From: Palaemon carinicauda
Taxonomy: Eukaryota; Arthropoda; Malacostraca; Decapoda; Palaemonidae
DNA: 64,000 nucleotides
NCBI RefSeq assembly: GCF_036898095.1
Contig: NC_090751.1
Location: forward strand, 75,877,797-75,941,796
Direction: 5' to 3'
A program made the position numbers and the translations under genes. Of the stretch, positions 22,101 to 33,335 are shown in pieces. The notes beneath the pieces are model-generated. The model was not told the DNA's origin. It did no database searches and saw only the letters and a program-made list of their open reading frames with translations. How positions within the stretch are numbered: position 1 is the stretch's first letter; each line of letters opens with the position of its first letter.

Positions 22101-22876
22101 AGCTCTCCGAGCTCGCCTCCTCCGGTCGTTCTTCTGCCGGGCACAAACTCCTCCCGCCTCCTCGAGTACATCAGAGGAGGTACTTTGAGATCATGGGGGA
22201 GTTCAGTATGGCTCTTCCACTTCACCATTCTGTGGAAGAGCTGACCAGGAGAACTTCTCTCGAGAAGCTCTCCGCTCGGCAGGTGACATTTTCGGCGTCG
22301 GAGATCCTGAGCCTAGAGAAGGTTGCGAAGAGTGCCATGCAGGTAACTTCGTTGCTGGACATTTGGCTGGGATCTCTGGGCATCCTATTGCACTCTGAGG
22401 ATCTGTCCAAGGAGAGCACTAGGAAGGCCTTGGAGACCTTCCTCCTCTCGGGCACGCGTTCGATCGAGTTCCTCGCTTACCAGGTTACTAACCTGTGGGC
22501 TAACTCGATCCTCAAGCGTCGCGACGCAGTGACCGAGAGGTTCCATCCGAAGGTCCCCGCCGTGGATGTCTGCAGGCTCAGGCACTCCTCCATCACTGGG
22601 AGAGATCTGCTTGAGCCCAAGGAGATAGAACGAACAGCTGAGAGGTGGAGGAGATCGAATCAGGATTCTCTCCTCCAGAGGGCCCTTACATCTCTGCCCT
22701 ACAAGCCTCCAGCGCCTCAACAGCAACAGCAGCCTCGCAAGACACCGAAGCAGGCTTCGGCAGCTAAGACAGGGGATTCTAAGCTGCAGCCCTTTCAAAC
22801 CAAGGACAGAAGGCGTGGCAAGTCCTCAAGGGGAGGAAAGAATCCTAGGGGCAGCAGCCGAGGCCGCAAGCGCTAG
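19159..22876 (+). pseudogene. D3 gag with Cys-rich N-terminus, SR-rich middle and folded C-terminus
   Basis: Begins MRKCPG at 19159, then shifts frame into EDTDPHTLCPQCRGQRCERENTCSEC (split here as DPHTLCPQC and CSEC; 19195-19275), a probable metal-binding motif shared with D1. An acidic/Ser-rich part follows, then about 20280-20960 with many RSP/ARQ units (RQRSPARQRSP) like SR proteins. The last part (21725-22876) is one open stretch with HAFWQVLSLMRQLNKF, LPLHHSVEEL, SITGRDLL and a basic end RGKSSRGGKNPRG. At least three frame changes. Likely role: binding and packaging of element RNA; inferred from position. Confidence 0.7.
20280..20960 (+). repeat. Degenerate short repeats coding Arg-Ser-Pro units in D3 gag
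   Basis: Repeated CGCTCTCCTGCTCGCCAGCG-like units, alternating with CACTCGCCAACGCGCCAG near 20870-20910. The reverse strand gives long open ORFs, which are a by-product of this composition. Confidence 0.7.
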
Positions 22877-24830
22877 GATCGGCAATTCCCCTGCATGTCC
22901 CCCTGTGGGGGGATGCCTAAAAAGTTGCGTGCACAGGTGGCAGCAACTTGAGGCCGATTCTTGGACGGTCTCCGTGATCGGCCAAGGTTATCGCGTCCCA
23001 TTCACGACATCTCTACCTCCCCTGACAGCGAATCCAGTGTCGCTGAACTCTTATGCCATGGGATCTGCAAAGGGGTTAGCCCTTCGGGCAGAAGTCAAGA
23101 CCATGCCCAAGAAGGAGGCTCCCCAGGAGGTCAACGACGGCTCCCCAGGCTTCTTCAGTCGACTCTTCTTGTAATGAAGGCGTCTGGAGGCTGGAAACCG
23201 GTCATCGACCTCTCAGCCCTGAACAAGTTTGTCAAACAAACTTCGTTCAGCATGGAGACAGCGTACATGGTCAGACTTGCAGTGAGACCGCAAGACTTCA
23301 TGTGCACACTGGATCTGAAGGACGCGTACTTCCAGATCCCAATCTATCCGTCTTCCAGGAAGTACTTGAGATTCAGCCTAGACAGCAAGATCTACCAGTT
23401 CAAGGTGCTGTGTTTCGGTCTCTCCACAGCACCTCAGGTGTTCACCAGAGTGATCACACTGATTTCGTCTTGGGCGCACAGGAACGGCATACGTCTCCTC
23501 CGTTATCTGGACGACTGGCTGATCCTGGCCGACTTGGAGTCGACCCTTCTTCGACACCGGGACAGACTTCTGGAGATTTACCAAGATCTAGGGATCATGG
23601 TAAATCTCGAGAAGTCCTCTCTGCTTCCGACGCAACGACTGGTATATCTAGGCATGATATTAGACACTGATCTCCACAAAGCCTTTCCATCAGACGACAG
23701 GATAGCAAGGCTGAGGAGGGTCGCAGAACCTTTCCTCAGGCGGGAAGAGCTTCCAGCCCAATCATGGTTACGTCCTCTAGGCCACCTATCCTCCCTGGCA
23801 CGTCTAGTTCCGAACGGCCGCCTCAGGATAAGATCCCTGCAATGGCGGTTAAAGTCCCGGTGGAATCAAGGCTCCGATTCTCCGGACTTTCTGGTTCCTA
23901 TAGGATCCACGGAACTGACGGACCTTCGGTGGTGACTGAACAACAAGAATCTTTGAAAGGGAGTAGATCTTCTCGTCCTCCCCCCGGATTTGTCACTGTT
24001 TTCGGATGCGTCAAAAGAAGTGGGGGGGGGGGGGGGCACATTCTGAACCAAAGGATCTCAGGCCTCTGGTCAGAATCAGAAAAGTACCTCCTCATCAACC
24101 TGCTAGAAATGATGGCCGTTTTCCTGGCTCTTCAACAGTTCCAACGGACCCTGGCGGGTCACTCCGTAGTGGTGATGAGCGACAACACCACGGTAGTGGC
24201 TTACATCAACAAGCAGGGAGGTACCTTTTCTCAATAGCTATCCCATCTTGCAGCAGAGATTCTGAGATGGTCCGAAATCCACTCGATAACACTTTCGGCT
24301 CGCTTCATTCCTGGCAAGAGGAATGTGCTCGCCGACAGTCTGAGCAGAGCGATGCAGATAGTGAGTACCGAGTGGTCTTTGGATCCTCAGATAGCCAACA
24401 AAGTCCTGACTTTGTGGGCTTCCCTGACAGTAGATCTGTTCGCGACAGCCTTGAATTTCAAGCTGCCCCTGTACTGCTCTCCAGTCCCGGACCCCAAGGC
24501 TCTCTGGCAAGATGCTTTTCAACAGAGGTGGGACAACATCGACGTTTACGCCTTTCCACCATTCTGTCTGATGAGAAGGGTGCTCAACAAGACCAGACTA
24601 TCCATCAATCTCTCCATGACTAATAGCTCCGCTATGGCATTACGCGGAATGGTTCCCGGACCTTCTGCAGCTCCTGACGGAGCTTCCGAGAGAACTCCCC
24701 CACGACACGAGCTACTCAGACAACCACACTGCAACATCTTCCACAAAGCCGTAGCTGCGCTTCGGCTTCACGCCTGGAGACTATCCAACGTCTCCTTACG
24801 GAGAGAGGATTTTCGCAACAGGTTGCGGAC
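22877..24830 (+). pseudogene. D3 reverse transcriptase / RNase H / methyltransferase-like polyprotein
   Basis: RT N-terminus GGCLKSCVHRWQQLEADSW (22900-), then in another frame GGWKPVIDLSALNKFV (23190-), TLDLKDAYFQIPIYPSSRKYLRF (23308-; catalytic Asp), CFGLSTAPQVFTRV, LLRYLDDWLILA (23500-; catalytic DD), LVYLGMILDT. RNase H: TVFSDASKE (23995-), then a long G-run that breaks the frame, LLEMMAVFLAL, VVVMSDNTTVVAYINKQGG (24170-), and ARFIPGKRNVLADSLSR after a stop. Last block: VDLFATALNFKLPLYCSPVPDP, DAFQQRW, YAFPPFCLMRRVL (24430-24590). The core RT residues are intact; two or three frameshifts and one stop prevent expression. Confidence 0.85.
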
Positions 24831-25252
24831 AGGATGTCTCGTCACCTGTGCGAGTCCTCTATCGGAGTCTACCAGGCGAAGTGGAAAGTCTTCTGTGGTT
24901 GGTGTCGTGGGAGGGGTATCTCTCCACTCGATGCCACTATTCCAGCAATATCGGAGTTCCTTGTGTATTTACGGGAGGAAATGCGCCTTTCGGTCTCGGC
25001 GGTGAAAGGCTATCGCTCAGCCTTAAGCCTGGCTTTTAGGCTGAAAGGAGTAGACATTTCCTCTTCGTTAGAACTTTCCCTACTCATACGCAGCTATGAG
25101 TTTACCTGCCCTCAGTCAGAAGTAAGACCTCTTGGAACGTGGTTCAGGTCCTCAGGGCTCTGAAGAGAGCTCCGTTTGAACCATTACGCCAGGCCTCTGA
25201 TCGCCACCTGTCTTTGAAGTCGTCTTTCCTACTCGCTTTGGCCTCGGCCAAG
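24800..25252 (+). pseudogene. D3 tyrosine recombinase, N-terminal half (cut by LN3)
   Basis: Reads ERGFSQQVADRMSRHLCESS (24804-), IGVYQAKWKVFCGWC, a core-binding region, VKGYRSALSLAF, LIRSYEF, and after a frameshift near 25130 WNVVQVLRALKRAPFEPL and SSFLLALASAK, ending at 25252. This is the SAM-like DNA-binding part and the beginning of the catalytic domain. The next residue in the family is the first catalytic Arg (RVSELHGLS), which lies beyond LN3 at 31699. Confidence 0.85.
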
Positions 25253-26014
25253 TGAATCAGCTGAATCTTGGTGACGGGCAAGAGGGCTCTCGAACTTGGG
25301 GAAATTGCTCCCCCAGTTCGAATCTAAATTTCTCTCTTTCATCTTTTTCTTCCTCTTTATATGGCTTCAACTTTCTCCTAATATTATAAACTTTCTTTCA
25401 TGTTGCTGTCCCAACCCTATGAGTAAAATTTCCCATATGTATGTGTATATATTTACATATATATGTGTGTTTTTTATTTTTTTTTCTCTCTCTTTATGGC
25501 ATGGATGTTTCTACATCTGTTATTGCCACTTGGGCGGATGTTTCTACATTCGGTATTGCTGCCTGCTTTGATGAATGGGAAAGGTGTCACGGTTGGGAGG
25601 TGTTTGTGCTCAAAGCTATATGTGAGAGTATTGGATGATCTCAGCCATCCCGAAGATGGTTTGGACCTTTTTGGCGGAACTATTCTCAAGTGTTGGGTCT
25701 TCGGAATCCAGGGGGATCCAACGCTTGGGGTAGGACTCTCGGCTTTTGGCCGGAAGCCCGTCATTACAGATATGGGGAGGATGATTCCATAGTTTCTTGG
25801 TCTCAGTCCTAACAGGCGGGTTCAGCTTACACCTGTGCCTCTATATCTGTTTTGATGCTATCCTTCGGGTAGGGTATGGAGTGGACCATCTGGGAAGTAT
25901 ACTCTCACTGTGCCAGTAGTGGAGAGTGTAAATTTCCTTCCCAACATGTGATGCCTTAATGTTCTTGAGCAGGTAAATCAAACTTCAAAAAATCACTCTT
26001 TTCTCTTCTTTTTT
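25253..26014 (+). promoter_or_regulatory. LN3 5' UTR
   Basis: 760 bases before the ORF1 ATG with no long conserved ORF. I-clade LINEs carry an internal promoter at the 5' end; no core element can be pointed to. Not alignable by eye with the LN5/LN6 5' UTR. Confidence 0.5.
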
Positions 26015-27835
26015 ATGATGGAATCTTGTGAAAATGACCCCACCTCCCCTGGATATGCTGACTCGCCCCCGGCACTGTTGACGACCTCTGGCAATTCATT
26101 TAAAGAAAACTCCGTTGACGACGTAGGAACTAAAAAGGACTATTCTTTAAACACTCGGAAAAAGGGTAATTTGGGCAACACAGGAAAATTGAATGTCCTG
26201 CACATTACCCAAATCCCATTAGAAACTAATTATGATATGCTACATAAAATATTTGAGTGTTATGGATTAATAAAAGAAATTAGAATGAAACTTCAAGATG
26301 ATAATTGGGAATCTTGGTTATCATTTAATTGTCATGAGGAAGCATTTAATGCAAGCCGTAATATTGTTGATATTAAAGTAGGTAATATGAGTGTTAAGGG
26401 TGCTCTGTGTGATGGGGCACCTAAAGATCTGGATGTCTACAGACCAGCAGACTGGGCTGATAAAGATATAGAGGCGGATATGCCATCCCAAAGAAAGCCA
26501 AAACCACCAATGTGGCTTCTTGCTCAATCTGTAGGAGGTACGGAAAATTATTTCAAGGTCTGCAAATTTCTTCAGAGGAAGGTAGGTACGATCGCACCTG
26601 GAGATATATCTCGATTCGGTAAGAAAAGTTACTTGATAAAGGCCAAGTCATACACACAGTCTGTTATACTGTCCAATTTGAAGAGAGTAAATGATGATAT
26701 AAAATTGGACATCAAACCCCATCTAAACTTTAGCTATGGAAGGGGAGTGGTTTTTAATAGGGATCTGTATGAATTTACTGAAGAAGAGATATTGACTATG
26801 TGTCCTCTATCAGTGTGGAAAGTACATAAAGTACCTGGAACATCAATGATTGTTCTTACTTTCCAGGATGCCGATGTACCTTCCCACATAGACATAGAAA
26901 ACGAAAGGATCAGAGTTCAACCTTTCAAGCAAAAGCCACTGCAATGTTATAATTGCTTTAAATTTGGACATCCTTCCAAAGTTTGCAATAGTGAAAGAAT
27001 TTGTAATACTTGCTCCAATATTTACCATGGGGAATGTACATTTGAGGCAAGGTGCTTAAACTGCAACTCTAATCATAAATCTAATGATAGGAGCTGCCAG
27101 TTTTATAAGTTAGAAGAGGCTGCCCTCAATAAATCAATTATTGAACATGTAAGCGTGGGGCATGCCAAGAGATTATTAAATAAATCTAATACTTATGCAA
27201 AGACATTAAAAACAGGAGAAAAAGTTCCTCGGGAATCATCTCACCCACCTACTACTGTAGGTAGTTCTCGAAAAAGGAATTCACCATCTATTGATAAAGT
27301 GCTGCATAAGACAAGAACATCTCCTAAAGATTTATCATTGAGTATCAACCAAAAGACATTGCCCACCACTATCAAACCTTTGTCCCCCATTACAAAAGAT
27401 AGTACTAACCTCTCCCAGGCCATATCCTTGCCTGATTTAATGGAGATTCCACCTGACACCAAGTTATCAGGTGTACCTGTAGTGGGGAAGGTACAAAAAC
27501 CTGGTAACTCACAACCTACTAATCGTAAAAGAGAGAGACCTCCATCTCTCTCACCCCCTTCCATAAGAAATACTAGAATTATGACATCAAATAAATATGA
27601 TGTTTTGAATGTTGATGTTGCTGATCAACCAGAAGATAATTTAAATAAACCAGAAATTCAAGTTGAGGTCCACCATCCCCCTCAACAAATAGATAAAAAA
27701 GATACAAAGAAAAACACCAACGTAAAACCCAACATAACAAGACCACCTCTGAAGAAACCTACAGGTAATAATGTTAGATTAAAAACTGCTAATGGGAAGA
27801 CCTCATCCAAGATGTCTTCCAGAAATAATCCATAG
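26015..27835 (+). CDS. LN3 ORF1 protein: RRM-like domain plus CCHC zinc knuckles
   Basis: Intact 606-codon frame from ATG to TAG. Residues about 59-140 (VLHITQIPLETNYDML, FECYGLIKEIRM, ESWLSF) look like an RNA-recognition motif, with RNP2 in the first strand and RNP1 in ESWLSF. A second region about 165-305 (GRGVVFNRDLYEFTEEEI..) aligns with LN6 ORF1. CCHC knuckles start at residue 311 (CYNCFKFGHPSKVC) and continue with CNTCSNIYHGEC and CLNCNSNHKSNDRSC. The C-terminus (from about residue 461) has STNLSQAISLPDLME and PPSLSPP. It would bind element RNA as an RNP. The end overlaps ORF2 in a different frame because one base has been lost before the usual stop. Confidence 0.85.
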   Translation: MMESCENDPTSPGYADSPPALLTTSGNSFKENSVDDVGTKKDYSLNTRKKGNLGNTGKLNVLHITQIPLETNYDMLHKIFECYGLIKEIRMKLQDDNWESWLSFNCHEEAFNASRNIVDIKVGNMSVKGALCDGAPKDLDVYRPADWADKDIEADMPSQRKPKPPMWLLAQSVGGTENYFKVCKFLQRKVGTIAPGDISRFGKKSYLIKAKSYTQSVILSNLKRVNDDIKLDIKPHLNFSYGRGVVFNRDLYEFTEEEILTMCPLSVWKVHKVPGTSMIVLTFQDADVPSHIDIENERIRVQPFKQKPLQCYNCFKFGHPSKVCNSERICNTCSNIYHGECTFEARCLNCNSNHKSNDRSCQFYKLEEAALNKSIIEHVSVGHAKRLLNKSNTYAKTLKTGEKVPRESSHPPTTVGSSRKRNSPSIDKVLHKTRTSPKDLSLSINQKTLPTTIKPLSPITKDSTNLSQAISLPDLMEIPPDTKLSGVPVVGKVQKPGNSQPTNRKRERPPSLSPPSIRNTRIMTSNKYDVLNVDVADQPEDNLNKPEIQVEVHHPPQQIDKKDTKKNTNVKPNITRPPLKKPTGNNVRLKTANGKTSSKMSSRNNP

Positions 27836-30800
27836 TTTTCTCCTCCATTTTACAATGGAACTGTCAGGGTTTGAGGGCGAAATATGAAGAACTTAAGCTC
27901 CTAATTCATGAGCATTCCCCCATAATTGTATGTCTACAGGAAAGTATGCTTGATTCCAACACTCCTAGTCCTCGAGAGTATGTTAGCTATAGAACACCAT
28001 ATAATCATCAAGCAGGGAGCCATGGCGGAAGTCTCATGTACATTCGTCAAGATGTTCCCCAAATACCCATGTCTATACGTACAACCCTGCAGGCAGTTGT
28101 TGTACAAATTGATATAGGGAGAAAATATACAATATGCTCTCTGTACTTACCTCCAAATGATGATATTTTATATGATGATTTAGCAGAGGTCATTCAACAA
28201 CTCCCTCAACCTTTTCTCTTACTGGGAGATATGAATGGTAGACATCCTTTATGGGGTGATATTTTAGCAAACACAAGGGGCAATATTATCTCATCAATTG
28301 TGGGGAATGAGGATGTGGGACTCCTTAATATAGGAGAGCCCACACACTTCCATGTTCAGACAGGTACTTTGTCATGCATTGACCTTTCAATTGCAAGCTC
28401 TAACTGCCTTCTTGATTTTGATTGGAGGATACTAGATAATTGGCATACTAGTGATCATGCACCAATCATTATAAACACCAACAAGGGTCCGCCTTTGCAA
28501 AGATCGCCACGTTGGAATCTAGACAAGGCAGACTGGGTTAAATTTTCCGAGCTAAGTGAAATCGAAGGGAGAGCAGGACAGTTTGAAAGTGTTGATGATG
28601 CCATAGACCTACTGAATGGAACTCTTCATACAGCAGGAGTCAATTCAATTCCCAAAACAACAGGGTTATTCAAACGACGACCAGTCCCGTGGTGGTCTTC
28701 AGAACTAACTGCACTCCACAGAGCCACAAGAAGATCTCTAACACGATTGCGTAGACGCAGAACTGATGAGAATTTAACTATGTACAAGAAATGTAGAGCA
28801 CAGTTCCGTCGTGCCATGAAAGAAGCAAGGCGCCAGTCATGGATGTCTTTTGTTTCCTCCATTAACAGTAGAACACCACCATCTTCTGTGTGGAGGAAAG
28901 TAAAAAAGATAGCTGGCAAATTCACCCCCAACCCACCACCAGTGTTGAAGGTGAATGGCCAGTATGTAACTGAAGCAAATGAAGTTAGCAATGCCCGGCT
29001 AATCATTTTTCAAATGTATCCAGCAAGTGTGAAGGAGCCCCTGGTCACCAGTATAGGAGCATTGAAGAAAAGAAAATTTCGAATTTTGCAACAAGAAGGG
29101 AAGAGTCGTATAATTCTCCTTTCACTGAAGGAGAATTTGATTCCGCACTTGCTCATTGCAACGATACAGCCCCTGGACCCGATGGAATTCCATATGCAAT
29201 GATTAAACATGTACATTTTAATACAAAGCTATTTATTTTAAGCATTATTAATAGAATATGGCATGATCATAGTTACCCAAGTGTTTGGGAACTAGCCATT
29301 ATTTTAGCCTTTTTAAAACCCGGTAAAGACAAGTTTTTAGCAGCAAACTATCGTCCTATTGCATTGACATCTTGTTTATGTAAAATCATGGAGAAGATGG
29401 TCAATGCAAGGCTGATATGGTACCTTGAAAAGAAAGGTATTTTATCACCGATTCAATGTGGATTCCGAAAAATGCACTCAACGACTGATGTGTTGATACG
29501 ACTTGAGTCTTCTATTTGTGAAGCCTTTGCTTGCAAACAGCACCATGTTACAGTATTTTTTGACCTTGAAAAGGCATATGATACCACATGGAGATATGGT
29601 ATTCTTAAAACCCTTCATGAATCGGGATTGAGAGGAGAGCTGCCACTATTTATTCAGGCATTTCTTTCACGTAGAGTTTTTCAAGTGAGAGTGGGGGAAA
29701 CTCTTATCAGAGAGTAAGTGCCAGGAAGAAGGAGTTCCTCAGGGTAGTGTGCTGAGTGTAACCCTTTTTGCACTAGCAATTAATGGGATATCCTCAGCCA
29801 TTCCCCAGGATGTTCTCTCAACATTATTTGTGGATGATCTCTCAATATCATTTGCTGGCACTAGAATGGCAATGGTTGGGAGAAAAATCCAACTCTCTAT
29901 TGATAAAATTATCCAGTGGGCTGACATGAATGGATTTAAGTTCTCGACAAGTAAAACTACCATTGTCCATTTTTGTCGTATTTGGAGAGTTCATCCAGAC
30001 CCGGATATATACATTAAAGGTCAACGGATACCATGTGTATCGGAAACCAAATTTTTAGGTTTGATATTTGACTGTAGACTTACATGGGTTTCTCACCTAA
30101 AAGCGCTAAAAGCTAAATGTGTTGAAGCTCTGAATATCTTAAAAGTATTGTCCCATACATCATGGGGGGCAGACCGCAATACTATTTTAAAATTATGCAA
30201 GGCCTTGATTTTTTCCAAAATTAGTTATGGTTGTGAGGTATATTCTTCAGCCACCCCAAGCCGGTTAAAAATATTAGATTCGATACATCATGCAGATATT
30301 AGATTGTCTACTGGAGCTTTTAAAACCTCGCCTATCCCAAGTCTCCTTGTTGATGCTGGAGAGTTACCTCTAGACCTTTACCGAATGTCTTCCATTCTTC
30401 GGTATTGGTTTAGATTGCAAAGACTCCCTAACTCTCTAGCCTTTCAGACTGCAAGCCTTGTAAGACATGCATCATACTTTGAGTTGCACCCAAAATCTCC
30501 TCAACCTTATGGCTTTCGGGTGAAACGATTATTAAATAGTCTGGATATAATTAGAAATAAGGTTCTTCTATTCAAGGTATCATCAACGCCTCCATGGAAG
30601 TTACCAGATATATCTTTTTGTAAATATTTTATTGGAGATAAGAAGAATATGTTAGACATAGAAGTCAGGTCTCTTTTTAATGAACATGTTAAAGAACATA
30701 GAGGATCAACTTTTATCTATACTGATGGCTCCAAATCTGATGCTGGCGTTGGATTTGGAGTACATAGTAATGGTTTTAATTGTAGAGGTGCACTTCCTCT

Positions 30801-31539
30801 GACCGCTACCATATTTACTGCCGAACTGTATGGCATATTAACCGCTATTGAGAAAATAGCGTTGGAGAAGGAGGGTAATTTTACAATTTTTAGTGATGCA
30901 AGGAGTGTCCTTCAAGCTATGGAAGTTTTTAATTCTAATAACCCTCTAGTTTTAAAGATTTTAGAATGGCTTTTCCTTATTGGACGGAGAGGTATAACAG
31001 TTCAATTTTGTTGGGTTCCAGCACATGTAGGTGTGTCTGGGAATGAGAAGGCAGATTCACTGGCTAAGGAGGCTGCATCCGAGTTGCTGCCAAGAAGGTA
31101 TCCCATTCCCTGTAATGATTTCTTACCTGACATCAAGAAATTGGTTTGCAATAAATGGCAACAGCAATGGGATAGTCAAGATGGCAATAAAATGAGGGAA
31201 GTAACAAATGACATATCTCCTTGGAGGTATAATATGATGCCCCGAAAATGGGAGACGTCTCTTTGTCGTCTGCGTATTGGTCACACTCGGTTGACACATG
31301 AGTTTCTGCTAAAGGGCCAACACCAACCGTATTGTGACAACTGTTTAGTACCTCTAACAGTAAGGCATTAGTTGACCGAATGCCCCAATTATAACATCTT
31401 GCGGAATAGATATTTGTTTGAGGCTCGAGGTGAGGGTGGCAGGTTCATCCTTGCCAAGATTCTTGGAAATGATGTGTCCTCCCATGCAAGTGGCATTTTT
31501 AGATTTCTTTCAGAAGCAGGTCTTCTGAAAAATATTTAA
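27829..31539 (+). pseudogene. LN3 ORF2: endonuclease, RT, RNase H (inactivated)
   Basis: No AUG at the start: the frame opens at 27829 overlapping the ORF1 stop and reads SIVFSSILQWNCQGLRAKYE. Endonuclease motifs: QWN, CLQES, LLLGDMNGRHPLWG (28217-), TSDHAPI. A missing T near 28997 shifts the frame; RT resumes with YRPIALTSC (29350-), FFDLEKAYDTTW (29568-); an extra T near 29704 shifts again; GVPQGSVLSVTLFALAING, LFVDDLSISF (29827-). RNase H: FIYTDGSKSDAGVGFG (30715-), FTAELYG, FSDARS, PAHVGVSGNEKADSLAKEA. A TAG at 31369-31371 replaces the Leu codon in the C-terminal RHLLTEC motif. About three disabling changes, hence fairly recent. Confidence 0.9.
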
Positions 31540-31697
31540 CTTTTATGACATTCAATTTTTATGATTTTAATTGAATACTCTTTAATTTTTATTTTATTTC
31601 ATTTTTTACTTTGTATACATAAATTAAATGTTATCGGCGTCAATGACCTTAGATGTCAGGATGCCTGAAAACTTTAAATCATTCATTCATTCATTCA
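31540..31697 (+). other. LN3 3' UTR and CATT-repeat tail
   Basis: Ends with the family signature CAATGACC, TAGATGTCAGGATGCC, GAAAACTTT and then CATTCATTCATTCATTCA. LN5 has the same tail type, while LN1, LN2, LN6 and LN7 have TCAA repeats. Confidence 0.88.
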
Positions 31698-32263
31698 AGC
31701 GAGTCAGTGAACTTCATGGTCTTTCTTACGACGTCGCCCATTCAAGGGGATGGGGGGAGGTAACGTTCAGGTTCGTCCCTGAGTTTGTTGCTAAGACTCA
31801 GATCCCTGGGGTGTCGGACCCTAGGTTCAACTCCTTCGGGGTAATGAGTCTTCGTTCTGTAACAAGTGACCCAGACCATCTGTTACTTTGTCCAGTGAGG
31901 AGTCTGAGGCGCTACTTGAAAAGAACAGCTGCAGTCTGTCCTCATGTGCAAGCGTTATTCGTGAGCACAGGAAGGACGAAGAGGAGGGTCACCAGGAACA
32001 CCATCTCGGCCTGGATTCGGAAGGTTATTCAGCACGCCTTGAATCCTGACCCTCCTCCGTCACGTCGCCCTAGAGCGCACGATGTCAGGGGCATCGCTAC
32101 ATCCCTGGCCTTCAAGAGAAATTTCTCTGTGACGCAGGTCTTACAAGCTGGGGTCTGGAAGCGTCAAACGACCTTCACAGCCCACTACCTGCAGGACGTG
32201 ACCCACAGGAGCCTCGATACCTTCTCTATTGGCCCTGTGGTGGCTGCACAACAGCTGGTCTAA
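31698..32263 (+). pseudogene. D3 tyrosine recombinase, C-terminal half
   Basis: Continues the gene cut at 25252: RVSELHGLSYDVAHSRGW with the first catalytic Arg, FVPEFVAKTQ, LLLCPVRSLRRYLKRT (31885-), LFVSTGRTKRRVTRNTISAWIRKVI, HDVRGIATSLAF (32080-; HxxR box), AGVWKRQTTFTAHYLQDV (32150-; probable active-site Tyr in AHY), ending AAQQLV with TAA. All late catalytic residues are intact, so only the LN3 insertion and the N-terminal frameshift disable it. The YR would join circular cDNA to the genome. Confidence 0.9.
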
Positions 32264-32744
32264 CCTCGGGCTCCTTAATGAACGGGTAGCAGAAGGTTGG
32301 GGGCATTGTTACCCGGTTTTAGTCTGCGTGATTGAAAGAGTATGTCTGGCCCTTACTTCTTTCTTCATTCTCCCCTCCCTTGGGGAAAGCAGCATCCTGG
32401 TCTCTGCATAGCTGACCTCAACCTCTGCAGGTAAACCATGCTCCCTTGTGCTCCTAGTATTAGCTGTAATACTGTTTGCGTCCCCCATACCCTGACAAGG
32501 TGGTGTTGGGAACGCCCTAGCCTAGATTTCCATCTAAAGAATTCCAGGTAAACTTCCTAGGACGAGTCACAACTTGCTTCACACACAAGCTTATGTAGGC
32601 CGCACATTCGTCGCTAGCAATGAACGTGCGAGGTGCAGGGACCCCCTATCTCGAGTGCTGCTCACTCGGATTTCGGGTCCCCGGGTAAAGCCAAAGCCAT
32701 TAAGGCTGGGGACTTTCCGCCCTTCCTAAGGGGTAAGTCACCCT
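32264..32744. other. D3 3' non-coding region
   Basis: Between the YR stop and the ICR. Small open frames here (60-89 codons) recur in each array unit only because the DNA is repeated. No domain is seen. Confidence 0.55.
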
Positions 32745-32845
32745 ATGTAAATAGCGTGGTTTGTATTTCGGTTATTGGACAAATGACAAATTCGGAGATA
32801 ATTTGTATTTTTCCTAACCATACAAACCTTAGCTATTTACTCATA
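32745..32845. repeat. D3 internal complementary region
   Basis: CCCTATGTAAATAGCGTGG..TTTCGGTTATTGGAC is the inverse of the left end (18855-18895) and is followed at once by AAATGACAAATTCGGAGATA and following bases, the inverse of the right end (33050-33107). Repeated in array units 2-4 (near 34188, 35631 and 37052). Confidence 0.88.
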
Positions 32846-32889
32846 TTTGCCCGCCAGCCCTGTCCCCCAAGTCAAGTCCTACCTCTAAG

Positions 32890-33107
32890 TGAAATGAGAT
32901 AACTCACCAGTGTGTGTGTGTTTGGGGGGGGGGGGGGTTTAGCAAGCTACCCCTTCCCTACCCCCTACTAACTTGCACGGGGGTAGTTAACCCTCGTTAA
33001 AAATCTAATGGCTCGTCATTTCAGCTACGCCGAAAGTAATACCCTATTCAAATAGCTAAGGTTTGTATGGTTAGGAAAAATACAAATTATCTCCGAATTT
33101 GTCATTT
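32890..33107. repeat. D3 right inverted terminal repeat
   Basis: Inverse of the left ITR, with a terminal extension of about 50 bases (GGTTAGGAAAAATACAAATT and on) present only here and, inverted, in the ICR. Confidence 0.85.
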
Positions 33108-33335
33108 TTAGCAGAAAACTATCATCTTATTGCATTGACACCTTGTTTTTGTAAAATCATGGAGAAGATGGTCAATGCAATGCTGATGTGGTACCTTGAA
33201 AAGAAGGGTATTTTATCACCGATTCAATGTGGATTCCGAAAAATGCACTCAATGACAGATGTGTTAATATGACTTGAGTCTTCTATATGTGAAGCCTTTG
33301 CTCCCAAACAGCACCATTGTGACAGCACCATTATT

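Larger units (their letters stand above)
25253..31697 (+). mobile_element. LN3: full-length I-clade-like LINE in the D3 recombinase gene
   Basis: 5' UTR, ORF1, ORF2, 3' UTR and a CATT tail, 6.4 kb. The left flank ends CTCGGCCAAG, and the right flank starts (C)AAGCGAGTCAGTGAA. The first bases after the left junction, AAGTGAATCAGCTGAA, resemble the right flank, so an imperfect target duplication of about 15 bases is possible. ORF1 is intact; ORF2 has frameshifts and a stop. Its tail type (CATT) and ORF1 N-terminus differ from LN6. Confidence 0.88.
18855..33107 (+). mobile_element. D3: DIRS-type retrotransposon, split by LN3
   Basis: Starts GTTCCGTAACC and ends CGAATTTGTCATTT. LN1 reads ACAAGTTT before it and TTAGCAG after it; LN6 has ACAAGTTTTTAGCAGC uninterrupted, so there is no target duplication. 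Order: left ITR, Cys-rich and SR-rich gag, RT/RNase H/methyltransferase-like block, YR, 3' region, ICR, right ITR. About 7.8 kb without LN3. Better preserved than D1, D2 and D4, so younger. Its 3' end took part in the tandem array. Confidence 0.9.
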
